Shown: positions 43,445 through 54,730 of the stretch, piece after piece | Position numbering within the stretch: the stretch's first letter is position 1 | Layout: each line of letters opens with the position of its first letter | Assembly: GCF_000226095.1 (NCBI RefSeq) | Contig: NC_016474.1 | Coordinates: 372,001 to 436,000 of the forward strand | Direction of reading: 5' to 3' | DNA length: 64,000 nt | Source of the DNA: Thermothelomyces thermophilus ATCC 42464 | Taxonomy: Eukaryota; Ascomycota; Sordariomycetes; Sordariales; Chaetomiaceae | Notes under the pieces: generated by a model | Database searches by the model: none | The model's input: the letters and a program-made list of their open reading frames with translations, nothing else | What the model was told of the DNA's origin: nothing | Position numbers and translations under genes: made by a program

Positions 43445-45734
43445 GGGGCCTGCTTCTACGTGGTAGCAAAATCTGTTTAATTCTGGAGAGATTTGGGGTT
43501 CTGGAAAAGCGCTGGCGTTCTGTTCTCTCTTTCACATGGTTTTCCCAGCTGTCATCAACCGGTTCTAATTAAGGCTGCACGTTGACCGTCATATGATAGA
43601 ATACCAACCACGTGATGTTCATATCATGGCATGTTATGGCTTTTTTTTTTTTTTTTTTGACAAGGATAGGTGCAGGGATTGGACCGTTATTGTGAGAGAG
43701 AGGAAAAAAAGCAAGTAGAGCCGTGGAACTTGTGACGACCTGAAACGATCTGTCAGAACCATACAGCAGAACCTAAGCGGCGAGTCCTCACTCGTTCGCT
43801 GATCAGGTTGGCTCTTCCGTACCAAGGTTGAGCGTCATGCCAACATGCACTATGAGACAACATTATTGACTGGATTGCATAATAATAGAACATGTAACCT
43901 TCCTACCGTAAGTCGATAGCCTGTTCTACCGAAGCAAGAACGATAATTTTGCTGTCTGCTCCTCGGACATTATGTCTTAGACCGGACTAAATCCTTTCAC
44001 ACTATTAGTTATTAATTGCCAAAAAACTCGTGTATAAATAACAAACGGTATTGTACTGTACATGCACTTTCACCACGCGTGCAGAAGCGGGCCCCGCCCG
44101 TCGCAACCCTGTAATTCCGGATCAGTGTCCGCAAGACTCAGGGTGCAGGACGCATCTGCTGTGCCACACCGCGGACGGGAACGGCCAGGAACGGATGGTA
44201 GCACGGTCTGCGCAGGACCGTTGGGATGCAACGTTTACCGGGCGGTACGATTGGCCTGCCACGGGAGTTCAACGTTTCGTGTGGCTCTGAAAGTACTATG
44301 TTACATACGGATTACATGAATGTCGTATGCGTCCACACTAGACGGGGGCAGTGGCTGGAACGTTTGAGATGCGTGTGGCCCGCAAGTTTGTCTCTCGGCG
44401 CTCATGCGGGTTATTGTCGGGTTTTTCGTTAAGTCGGGCCGAGAACCAATGGCGACCAGTTTAATTCGTAGAGGTGGTCAGATTCTTAAATTTATTGTTT
44501 AATCGGGTACCTGAGCTCCGTTCGAGACCATCCCTGAGACCAACCCCTTCTCAAGGCCGAAGACGGGCTCGGAACTGTCTCATCTGTAGCTGAATGTCTT
44601 CCTAAAATTCGGATTACACCACCTCCTACCTTAGGTAAGGTTAGGTAGGTAGGTAGTTTGGTCTGCAGCGATGCTCCGCTCCCTTACGTCGTATGCGGAG
44701 TCGGTTGAAGCTTGGAAGCAGTCAGGAGGTCACCTCGCCTGAGGTAACAAGTGAGCTTTTCACTTGGCGTAGTGTACGGAGTAAATGTGTGAGGTACATG
44801 AGGTATTACTTGACTTGGTAGCCACCTGGTTGCAGGAACCCCGCCCTCCCTATACTTCTCTTCGACCATACATAGTATGCTTGCTCTCACAACAAGGAGT
44901 CATGTTCAGACACAGTTGTTTGATATTCGTTGGTCATCTTCGTTATCATATGAACTCTCGTCAGGATTATCGACAACGAGGAAGTAGCCGGTGTTCACAT
45001 GTAGTACCCTGGTTCAACCGAGAAATATAATTAGAAGTGACTTCGACATGTGCCTTCCTGCGAGTATCAAGTAGATGAAATTCATAGGTACAAGCGGATA
45101 GAATTCAACGTAGAACGTGAAAATCAACTAGAATCACTCTATGTTCTTATCTGTTGAACAATGTTTGGTATTAATTAGTTCATTAGCGAAGAGTGATCAG
45201 GGCAGGATTTCTCGATATCCCTAGCATATTACCGATCGAGTCAACTAATTACCTGAAACCTTGATTGATGCTAGTGGAATAAGCGTGTCCACTATCCTTC
45301 AAACCATTCAGTGCTATTCAGTAAATGTTGTATTTCATCACCCAAGAAGATAATGCACGGGGCAAGAAAACAGCAGGATAGATGACAAAGATAAGGTAGT
45401 CAGGGAGGTTATTCAGGGGATGGCCATATAAACTCCGAGACGTTCAGCTCCAGTCAAACGATCTTCAAAGGTCAGGTACGTGACATCCAAATATATGTCC
45501 TGCTATTGAATATGTTCATGCCATGATTTTCATGGTATCAATTCTATTCTAACTATCCTACCAAACTCTACAATGCTGATTGAAGAATTAGATGTTTAAA
45601 TTATTCTACAGTCGGCATCTGAGCCGGTATGGTTTCAACAAGCTTTTCCAAACCTGAATCTCTCTTGCATAGGTACCTCGCGTGCTCCTCCTGAGTATTC
45701 GTGTCAGGTTGGGGAATCCTTAGGCAACTCGCTT
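43445..45734. other. Convergent 2.3 kb intergenic region
   Basis: No gene was recognised. It has an A/T run at about 43641-43658, GTACTGTAC at 44053, TACGGAGTA at 44775 and a GGTAGGTAGGTAG tract near 44641-44655. The stretch 45040-45700 is AT-richer than the flanks and has no long frame. Confidence 0.55.
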
Positions 45735-47853
45735 CTACTTCTTCATATTTCCGGTTTTCATCTCTTCTTTCTCTTGCCCAGTTTTACTACCACCAAGCCC
45801 GGCGACCGGTTTCTCCGGCTGCGGTTTCTTGACGCTCAGCCACTCCATCGTGGCCGTTCCAAAAATGGTCAAACAGGCAAGGATCAACCCGACGCGGAAC
45901 ACCTCCCTCAGTGCCTCGTTGTAAGCCACGAGGGCCGGCCCGCGGGAGCGGGCAGGCAGAGCATCGAGCAGGGCGGTAGCGCCTCCGGAGGTGACCAGGC
46001 CGACGTCGAAACCGGGAAGGCCGGAGAGACGGCGGACGAGTTGGTTGGTCAGCACGTTCTGGCCGACCGAGACGAAGATGGCGGAGGCGACGGAGGAGCC
46101 AAATGTCATGAGGGCCAGGCCCACGGGGACGTCTGCCTGCGGCAGGGCCGCCTGCACGGCGAGGTTCGGGGCCTGGAAGCAGCCGCCCATGCCGAGGCCG
46201 AACAGAACCTGGTAGCCGATCCAGCCGCCGGGACCCGTGTCGACTTGCAGGGTGGTGAGCAGGCCGGCGCCGACGGCCATGACGCAGGTGCCGACGATGG
46301 CGAGGGGCGCGTAGTACCCGACGCGGGCGTTGAGGAAGCCGCCGAGGATGGAGCCGACGACAGTGGCGAGCATGATGGGCAGCAGGCGGATGCCCGAGTC
46401 GACGGGGGAGACGCCGCGGACGGCCTGGAACCAGACGGGCAGGAAGTAGACAAAGATGAAGCTGGCCGAGTTGATGCACACGGTCGCCCACAGCCCCGAC
46501 GCGATGCTGCGCTGCCGGATGATGCGCCCGGGGATCGTCGAGGTCGCGGTGAAGATTGCCTGCACCGCTACGTAGGCCGCTGACAGGATCCCGGCAAGGA
46601 CGAGGAGGGCAATGATGCGGCCGTCGTTCCACTGCGAAGGGGAAAGGACTCTTTGTTTAGCATAGGTACTTCAGGATACTGTCCGTATGAGACAAACAAG
46701 GGCACCTGAGAAGGAACCGGAGAGAGGGAGGGAAAAGGAGAAAGGAAAGGAAAAGAAAGGGGGCCAAGGCAGTCTGAACTCACAGGATAGGTGGGTCCAC
46801 CCCACTGAAGCGCGAGAAGCAGACACACAACGCCCGGGACGAGCACGGCGGTCCCGGCGATGTCGAGCCGCAGGATCTTCTCGGCCAGGGACAGCTGGTC
46901 CGACTCCCGCTGGGGGACCCGGAAGAACAGGGCGACGACGGCCATGGATACCCCCCCGATGGGCAGGTTGATGTAGAAGCACCAACGCCAGGTCACGTTG
47001 GACGTGAAGGCGCCCCCGAGCAGGGGCCCGACAATGGAGGCGATGCCGAAGATGGCGCCGAACATGCCCTGAACCTTGGGCCGCTGATGGAGCGGCACGA
47101 TGTAGATGATGCAAACGACCTGAGAAAACGGAGCCATTTTGGTTGATTATCTGGTCAGCCATGTCGACAAGAGTGACCCTCAACGGCGAGAAGAAGGATG
47201 GGAGTGGAGAGAGAGGAGAGGGTGGAGGGGGAGGCGGGGGAGAGTGTTGGACGTACGGTTCCGGCAAAGAGCCCAGCAGCACCGACACCACAGACGGCTC
47301 GCCCGACAATGAAGACGATGGAGCTGGGAGCCGCGCCGCAGAGGACGGAGCCGATCTCGAAGAGCAGGGTGCTGACGACGAAGACGGGCTTGACGGAGAA
47401 GAGGGTGTAGATCTTGCCGAAGAGGAGCTGGAAGGCGCACGAGGAAAGCAAGTAGGCGCTTCCGTACCAGCCGACATCGTTGAGCGAGTTGAAGTCATCG
47501 GTTATTGCGGGGATGGCCTGGTACGGGAACAGGACGGGTCAGCATCGCCCGGAAGCTCTGTTAAAAGGTAACGGGAGGGTAAGGAAGTGAAGGGCAGCGA
47601 AAATGATGAGGTGGTTTGTACGTACTGTTGATATGATGGTCCGGTCCAGAGCAACCAGGAACATGCTCAGAAACACCGACAATATCAGGAGAGCTTTGGT
47701 TGCCATGTTCATGTTCTCTGGGCTGTCTCCTCCTTTGCTGGTAGATCCATTCATGGGCGCGTTGGTTGGCTCGTCGACAGGTCCTGTCTGCGACGACTCT
47801 TCCGATTTCATGGCGCTGCTGTCCGGGGTGGACCTTGGGTGGTTGAGGGCCAT
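45735..47853 (-). CDS. MFS multidrug exporter, DHA2 (14-helix) type
   Basis: Four exons on the minus strand (47853-47626, 47517-47257, 47119-46784, 46631-45735) give 573 residues. DHA2 exporters expel toxins, drugs or secondary metabolites with proton antiport. Signatures are [17 protein letters not shown] spanning the first intron, [64 protein letters not shown], and a second half with [19 protein letters not shown]. About 50 polar residues precede helix one. The tail is charged ([16 protein letters not shown]). The start at 47853 is the first true ATG of the frame. The gene is transcribed away from a Zn2Cys6 regulator with 686 bases between start codons, a layout common for exporter-regulator pairs. 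Confidence 0.93.
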
Positions 47854-48539
47854 TTCGAATGCGATAGAGTCCGTCCTCCAGCCCTTGAGCAGCAATCAAG
47901 GGCGTGGAAGTTGCTTGAGAAACAAATGAAAATATGGTCGGTCAAAACGGTTGACGGCGATGATGATATTATTAAAGTAAGGGGTCACGATGAGCGAGCG
48001 CTGGCCGTGAATTGGCCGGAGTGATCCTGGCAGTGGCCATGCCGCCTTTAAATAATCTAGAAAAAAACACTCGTAATCTCATGTTGAACTGTTGCATGGT
48101 TGATATTCCCGTTGCACGCACTCTGATGCTTGCGGTCTGAGTTGTCGGGGATTTCTAATTAACGGCCGAGGCTAGTGGTGGACCTCTCGGGAAAAGCTAA
48201 GCCCCGAGCTTGAAAGGGAAGCACCAAACCGATAACCCACGGTAGGTAGTTCCGCCACAATCGCTAATCGTTGATGTCGTCAGATCCTGTCACTTGAATT
48301 CCGTCTCTCTTCTTTAATCTTATCTTTTTTTTCCCCTTAGCTTTCTTTTGCTTCTTCATACCAGGAAGTTCCGCTGCCTACAGTGCAATTTCTCCTCTCA
48401 TCATCTCTCGGGCCCGAGTTGGGCTGTCGCCAAGTCATCGGGTATTACGAATCCCCACCCCCATCATTCACCAACAGTTGTTACCTCTTTCGTCGATCCG
48501 GAACCCGAAGCAGAAAACATCAAATCGCGACACTTTCGG
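47854..48539. promoter_or_regulatory. Divergent promoter of exporter and Zn2Cys6 regulator
   Basis: This 686-base region separates the two start codons. It includes an inverted CGG-N13-CCG site at 48186-48208 and further CGG/CCG triplets near 48000-48020 and 48140-48170. The last 200 bases before the regulator are pyrimidine-rich leader. Confidence 0.5.
48186..48208. promoter_or_regulatory. Candidate Zn2Cys6 operator (CGG-N13-CCG inverted repeat)
   Basis: CTCGGG and CCCGAG form perfect six-base inverted arms around 11 bases, so CGG and CCG triplets face each other with 13 bases between them. Dimeric Zn2Cys6 factors typically bind such paired triplets. The site lies about 330 bases from each start codon, in the promoter shared by the exporter and the regulator. 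Binding by the adjacent regulator is inferred only. Confidence 0.4.
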
Positions 48540-50615
48540 ATGGGCAACCCAAGAGAATCAGATCCGAGCAGCGGGGCGGTTAAACCCCAGCGGGTGTTGG
48601 CTTGCCAGCTCTGCCAACAGCGCAAAGTGAAGTGCGATCGCAAGTTCCCCTGCTCCCAATGCTCCCGCATGGGGGCTCAGTGCGTCCCTGCCGCTCTCGT
48701 CCCGCGTCAACGCCGCCGCAGGTTTCCCGAGCGGGAACTGCTCGAGCGTATCCGCCAGTACGAGACATTGCTCCGCCAACATCACGTTCCATTTCGCCCC
48801 TTGCATCCTCCGCACACCCCTGTTGATGTGCCCTCCGAGCGTCCTCCATCTTCCCGCGACGGCCGCACGCCCGAACCTCCGAGGATCGATGATTCGGCCC
48901 CATCCGGCCAGGGGAAGAGGGTCAAACCAAGAACGACGTAATTACACCACCGCCTCCGTTGTTTGCACATCTCGCGACTAATTTGCCTTTGAATCAGGAA
49001 TCTCTGGCATGCGCTACGTCGAACGGTATGTGGCCCGAGCTGGATTGGTGTTGCTAATCAATCACTGCATTCTTTAATTAGTTCATCCAGGAGTTCAATG
49101 TGCGGCTGATGTAGTATTCAGGACGCAGACACCGAGGATGACAGTGATACTGGTTCTGAGGCTGATGAGCCTGGCGGTGGTTTCATATACGACAATGAGG
49201 ACATGGAGAAGGTCATCAAGGCTGCATTCGATCGCGCGTACAGGAGCGGCATGGAAAGCAGCAGCCCGCTCCTGCTCGGCTCGCCAGCCAGCACAACCCC
49301 CCTGACGAGTTTGCACCCAGACCAGGCCACCATCTTCCGTCTCTGGCAGGTCTATCTTGACAACGTGAACCCCTTACTCAAAGTCACGCACACGCCGAGT
49401 CTCCAGCCCCGTATCATCGACGCCATGGGCGATCTGGCAAACATCAGTGCGCCCCTGGAAGCGTTACTCTTCGCTATCTACTGCACCTCCATCATGAGCC
49501 TCTCCGAGGATCAGTGCCGCACCTTGTTTGGGTCGGCAAGGAGGAACCTGTTGACGGGCTATCAATTTGCTTGTCGACAAGCACTATCGAGCGCCAACCT
49601 CCTACAGTCGTGCGACCACGACTGTCTGGTGGCGCTGTTCCTGTATCTGGTAATTAGCATCCCCGAGCAGACATCTTTTTGTTGTTGTCTTCTGGAGGGG
49701 GACATTGTCGTCAACTTGATTATGTTCTTTTCAGTCTCTTGAGCCGTGCGTTCTAACAGTCGCGTAGGTGTCCATCAAGTCCGATACAGATCCCCGGTCT
49801 GTGTCGTCGATGCTTGCCGTTGCCATTCACATAGCCCAGCGGATGAATTACGACAAGGAGTCCAGCAACGAGAAGTACCCCATCCTCGAGGCCGAGATGC
49901 GCCGGCGGCTGTGGTGGTCCCTTGTCATCCTCAACAGCCGAGTCTGCGAGACCTTCAACTACAGGGCTGCAACCATGGCCCCGACGTGGGACTGCCGGAC
50001 ACCTTCGAACTTCAACGACTTCGAGCTCCTTTCCGGCTCCAGAACAGCCCCGCCTGTCCACGACAAGCCTACAGAGGCGCTGTTTGTGTGTGTACGCAGC
50101 CAGATCAGCGACTTCATCCGCCACTGTCCCTTCCACCTCGAGCCTACCGATCCCTTCCTGGCCACGCTCGCCGGCGGCGGTACCAGCCACTATGACCTCC
50201 GTGAATTGCAGGAAACCGTCGAGAAAACCTTGTCCCTTTGCGATCCGGCCCACCCGCTTCACTATATGACCATGTGGACCGCACGAGGGATACTGGCCAA
50301 AAACATGCTGCTTGAGCACTGCTTCAGGCGGCGGCGACGGCAACACCAACAACAACAACAGCAGCAGCAGCAGCAACTGGGCTCTGATCTTCCAGACAAG
50401 CCAGACCCAGACGAGCCGGACCCGGCCATCGGCTACGCGGTGACTATGCTCCGGTGCGATACGGCGTTGCTGGCGTCGCCGCTGACGAGGGGCTTCCTCT
50501 GGTACGTGCATGCCCACTTCCCCTTCCTCGCCTACGTCTACCTGGCGCAGTACCTGCCCTCCCTGGCTGCCACCACCGCCGCCGCCGAGGCAGGCGAATC
50601 AGGCGTCAAGGAGAG

Positions 50616-50648
<33 letters not shown>

Positions 50649-51264
50649 CGACAATGCCGCGGATGTGGTGTCTGCAGCCTGGGCGGCCATGAGCGACAAC
50701 TACGATGCCCGCCGCGCCGCCGACTTCTTCTCCTTCCCCAGCGAGGAGAAGGACCAAAACAAGAGAGAGAGAGAGAGGAACGAGGGTGGGAGGGACGGGG
50801 CAACCCCCGGCTCCGGCGAGGACAGCCACCCGTTGTTTGTGCTGTTCGCGAGGGTCGTGCTGGGCGCCTGGGACGCCGTGGCCGCCGCCTTCGCGGCGGC
50901 GGGCCACAGCCGGGATGTGGAGGAGGCTGTCCCTCGGATCGTGGTCAGTCTCAGGGAGAGGCTGGGGAAGGAGGGAGCGGGTATCGAAGAACGCGGAGGG
51001 GGGTCCGGGTTGCCCAGCGGTGGTGGTAGTAATGGTAATAATAATAGTATTGGCGGTGATGGTGGCAATGCTGCCGGTGGTTCGTGTAACAACACGGACA
51101 CGGGGATAGTGAATACCACTGGCGACAGCGCCGCGGGGTACGGGTTCACGGGAGCGTACATGGACGTGCTGCTGGGGGATGGGGGGATAGGGCTCGTGGA
51201 CGTGGAGTGCCAGCAGGTATGGCCCACGATGGACTGGGCCCCGTTGGTGCAGCACGGGTTTTGA
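48540..51264 (+). CDS. Zn2Cys6 transcription factor
   Basis: Four exons (48540-48937, 48998-49025, 49122-49649, 49768-51264) give 816 residues. The zinc cluster has cysteines at 22, 25, 32, 38, 41 and 48 (ACQLCQQRKVKCDRK, then PCSQCSRMGAQC). It is followed by a basic linker and a short dimerisation helix (ERELLERIRQYETLLRQH). A fungal transcription factor middle domain covers about residues 170-520, with EMRRRLWWSLVILNSRVCETF as its landmark. The second exon is only 28 bases and encodes NLWHALRR, which resembles a block seen at this place in relatives. The C-terminal half has polyGln (50347-50376), polyAsn (50620-50650) and Gly/Asn-rich tracts, probably disordered. It likely regulates the adjacent exporter. 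Confidence 0.9.
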
Positions 51265-52318
51265 CAAAGTCATGTAATAACTGCTCAAAACACGGAATCA
51301 CCCTCGGCGATGTCATATCGGAGTGCTAAGCCATCTCAGATGAGCTCTGTGGCCTTCTAACCAAGTTGAAGGTCGAAGTCGGGAGTTCCAGATAGGAAAG
51401 CATCAAGGTGGCTCTCCGCGCCTTGAGGAAAAGGGGAGATATTATCACGCGCCTGGAGAAGAGGCTCGAAAAATTTCGTTCACAGGTCCTCTTGCCTCCC
51501 GCTTCAGTAAGCCCAAGTTCATAATCCAGTTTCTGGCCAGAAGTGCTGATCAAGCCTGGTCTTATAAATTAATACCTGGTAAGCAGCAAGGATAAGCTGC
51601 CATCCAGCTTCAGCTCAATGATGCGCGATCGCAGTCACAGCAGCAAGCTTCTGATATGGTGATATGGTGAAGAAACTGACTGGGCTCCGAGATGATGCTC
51701 TGAAAACAGTCAACGCTGCAAATCAAGACAGGTCGTGGTCGAGGATTCGGACAAGGTCTTTCTATGGGCCCGCTTCGCCATCCGCTCTCTGCTCACGGAC
51801 ATCCGCCACAGCAGCAAAGTCAACTATCTGCTGAGGCGTCTGGATCGCATGCCAAAGGATCTCAGCCAACTCTACAGGCAGATGCATAGAAGTGCACAAG
51901 CACTCAGGATATTTCAAGCAAGAACGGGACAGTAGGGGGTACAGAATCTAGGTCATTTTTAATTATTCTGTGACAAGTTGGACCTCACTTTTCGCATATT
52001 AATTAAGTTGTGGATATGCTCAAAGTCTGCTCAAGACACAACCAAATTCTGGCAGGACGCCAAGGAGTGTGGCTCATTGTGATTCTGCAACTGATTCGCG
52101 GGTTGGGGCGGGGGAATGGGGGCCGAAAGCCGTCAGGTATCCGTAACTTAAGGTGCCTTACTCGAGGTACCAGTAATTATATTCCTCTTCTGTTGGTGTG
52201 GACAGTATATCACCGCAAATCACCATTCAGAGGACGGGCTAATTACAGGTTGTAGTCGACCATCTGAGTGCCATCCTCCAGACTTATTATTATTATTGTT
52301 GTTGTTGTTATTGTTATC
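51265..52318. other. Intergenic region containing a decayed NLR gene
   Basis: It holds two coding-like pieces of an NLR gene (described separately) at about 51325-51905. The remainder, 51906-52318, has no recognisable coding content. The last 60 bases before the 2EXR gene have a TAT/TGT tract. Confidence 0.55.
51325..51905 (+). pseudogene. Decayed fungal NLR (NACHT-type STAND) gene
   Basis: Two blocks keep family character. The first (frame from 51339) reads DELCGLLTKLKVEVGS, then ESIKVALRALRKRG and RLEKRLEKFRSQVL, which resembles the N-terminal helical region that precedes NACHT in many fungal NLRs. An in-frame TAG stands in place of the expected Trp codon before ESIKVAL. The second, from about 51732, reads VVEDSDKVFLWARFAIRSLL and YLLRRLDRMPKDLSQLYRQM, typical of sequence just after the NACHT ATPase core. 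The ATPase core itself is missing between the two, and nothing follows, so most of the gene is deleted. The TAG is consistent with a CG-to-TA type change. It is almost surely non-functional. Confidence 0.65.
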
Positions 52319-53964
52319 ATGGACCGAGCTGGTACTACAACGCGGAATGACGGCACGGCCGATGAGAACCCAACACCTAGGCTCTTCAACGATGTGTATT
52401 CGAGTCGATGGGGCTGCCCAACCCCCTTCCATGCCACATGGGCTCCGTTTCCCCGACTCCCCACAGAACTGCGCCTCCAGATCTGGCTGTCCTACCTCCA
52501 GCAACACCGCATGATTGAGGTGGAGATTGGCCTTCCCGCCGACGAAGATGAGACAAGCTACCCGGGCGAGGCGCCGCATTCTCGCTATTACAAGGGCCGC
52601 AACCATCTGGACAGAATTGTCAGCGGCCGGGGCTACACGCTGAGCATCAAGGGCCGCGGCTCCTACGCTGCATCTCTCAGCCCGCTCCTCTGGGTCAGTC
52701 AGGAAGCGCGCCGCGCCGCCCTCAGCTTCTACCACATCCGCCTCCCTTTACAATGCCTGCACGGGGAGCGGATACTGTACCTGAACTCAGACTACGACGT
52801 CCTCTATGTACGGCCTCAACAGCCCGAGCGCGTCCGTTTCGTCCGCGGTGGCTTCCCGAGGCTCGCAACCATCCTTGCCGACGTGTTACACGACATCAAG
52901 GCCCATGACAGCAAGGATCAAGGGTGCGTTGCGTCTCAGATCCCAAATCTTGATGATCTCTTTTGTTATTACAGGTGTTTGCCTGTAAAGAAGTATCTGC
53001 TTGACTACAAGGCAAGGCACTTACCTAGGAAGGCACCGTGATCTAATAACCATCCGGCAATAGGGTTGCCCACCTCACGTTGAGCGTAGAGTATTGGGTA
53101 GACCTCTTGCTTCAGCAGCACGTACCCGTGACCCCCGGGATTCTCCATCCAGTCGCGGCAAAGTCGTTCGCCGACATCCTCCGCACCCGTCTCCGTTCCG
53201 TGCTGTGCGTCGTCGGCTTTCGGCATCCCACGAGGGGCTTGGGCGAGTTCCCGGTCAAAGACTGGCACTTCCATTTCGCCCAGACGTTCCCCCTCTATAG
53301 ACGAGGCCATCCCACGGGCGCTTTCCACTGGCTCAGGGCCGACCCGCGGCCGGGAGTGGAGATCGACCTCCGTCAGGTCCCTCTCGATCTTTTCGTTGAC
53401 ACCCACCACCTGTTGCGGAGCTGGGAGGAGCTGGAACGCGCCTTCGGCATTACGAGAGCGCAGCAGCGCGCAGCCCCAGAAACCGGAGGCGACGACGACA
53501 ACGCCGGGTTGCGCTTCTACATCTGCCCCACCTTGGACTGGTCTCGACTCACGACGAGCATGATGCATGAGTTTCCTACATGGGAGGAAGAGGAGGAGGA
53601 GGAGGAGGAGGAGGAAGAGGAGGAGGAGGAAGGAGAAGAAGAAGAAGAAGAAGAGGAGGAGGGGGAGGAGGAGGAGGGGGAGGGGTGGCGGGAGGAACTG
53701 GCAAAGTACCTGCAATACGAGGCCGACATGTGGCTCAGAGAGCTCGGGTACTTCCTACACTTCGACAACGGCATTCGGCCCGAGCAGCTCAGTCACGGCT
53801 TCATGATGGACCCGGAGACGTTCGACATGATGGAGAAGGTCCCCTGCACGGCCGTCGGCATGTGGCTGTTCCCGGTCGACGCCTTCCAGAAATGCACCAT
53901 TCCTCGACGAAACTGTTTCGACCTCTCGGCCGTTCGCCCGGGCCTGTTTCTGTTTGACGTTTAA
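52319..53964 (+). CDS. 2EXR-domain protein with a polyglutamate tract
   Basis: Two exons (52319-52923 and 53064-53964) give 501 residues. The 2EXR domain is a fungal F-box-like fold often expanded in filamentous ascomycetes. It is recognised here by FPRLPTELRLQIWLSYLQQ at about residue 44, followed by LLWVSQEARRAALSFY. The intron (140 bases) joins KDQG to VAHLTLS. From about residue 376 to 411 there is an almost pure Glu run encoded by GAG/GAA repeats. The C-terminus returns to ordered sequence (YLQYEADMWLRELGYFLHF). No function is established for the family; a role in protein-protein contacts is inferred. Confidence 0.85.
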
Positions 53965-54730
53965 TAGGCTTTCTTCAACACCATATTACTCTTATCAGGA
54001 CATTACAGATTGTCAAACATGAATGCTGTGAGAGCTTGTCACCCTCAGATCGCTAGGAGCCCCTTGCCCGAAAATTTAATTAATTACTGTCTCGGGACTC
54101 AAGGCTCACTCCTCGGATAGACGGCCGCGGCACTTTGCATAGCCCAGGTCAACCACCAATGAGGTGGAGCTGGCGCCGACGGGGCCCAAGGGCAACCCGT
54201 TCGAGGTGTATGTCGTGCGTGAGCTGAGTGTGGGTGTCGAGAGGCAGCAGAGCCCGGCGGGCCGGGACTAATTAATTACGTTGCCCGGCCGGATCGTGTG
54301 GCAACAAAGACCCTTAAATTAGAATGTAAAAGGGCCGCTGGGGTGGGCTGCTGTAATTACCTGATGATTTAATTACTACGTTTTTATTTTTTTCCTCGGT
54401 CATACCTCGTTATCTTGTGGTTTGGATGTTGGATCGGACAGTCATAAACCCGAAAAAGACAAAGGGATGGACGAGAAACGCCCTGCCCCAGGAGCAACTT
54501 GACTCTCCATAAGAGCTCCAGTCAGTCAGCATTAAATAAGATGTGGAATTGGGCTGACGACGGCCAAGGCCGCAGTGTGCAGAATCCAAGGCTGGACGGA
54601 GCTGTGGTGGCCGTACTTATCGGAAGGAAGCTGCGAGCACACTTGGTATTCTCAGAAGCCATAATATCATAATTAATCATTATTTTAGCCTCTATCGATG
54701 CCTATCCATGTCCCGAGCCCTGTCTAATTA
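53965..54730. other. Intergenic region with an orphan coding tail
   Basis: Apart from the short fragment at 54161-54271, nothing coding was seen. The rest is AT-rich with several TTAATTAAT words. Confidence 0.5.
54161..54271 (+). pseudogene. Orphan C-terminal tail fragment
   Basis: One open stretch with GC-rich codons reads EVELAPTGPKGNPFEVYVV then RELSVGVERQQSPAGRD and a TAA stop. Upstream in frame is a stop and a possible splice acceptor (CCCAG at about 54143-54147). The ending resembles tails of fungal rhodopsin-domain proteins, such as TYSVRVE of the gene at 37984-39361. No other exons are found, so it is probably a remnant left by deletion. Confidence 0.3.

Noticed and set aside
49085-49110. 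Possible small extra exon in the Zn2Cys6 gene
   Set aside because: It would need an 11-base intron after it; a single intron 49026-49121 keeps frame and has a plausible branch site.
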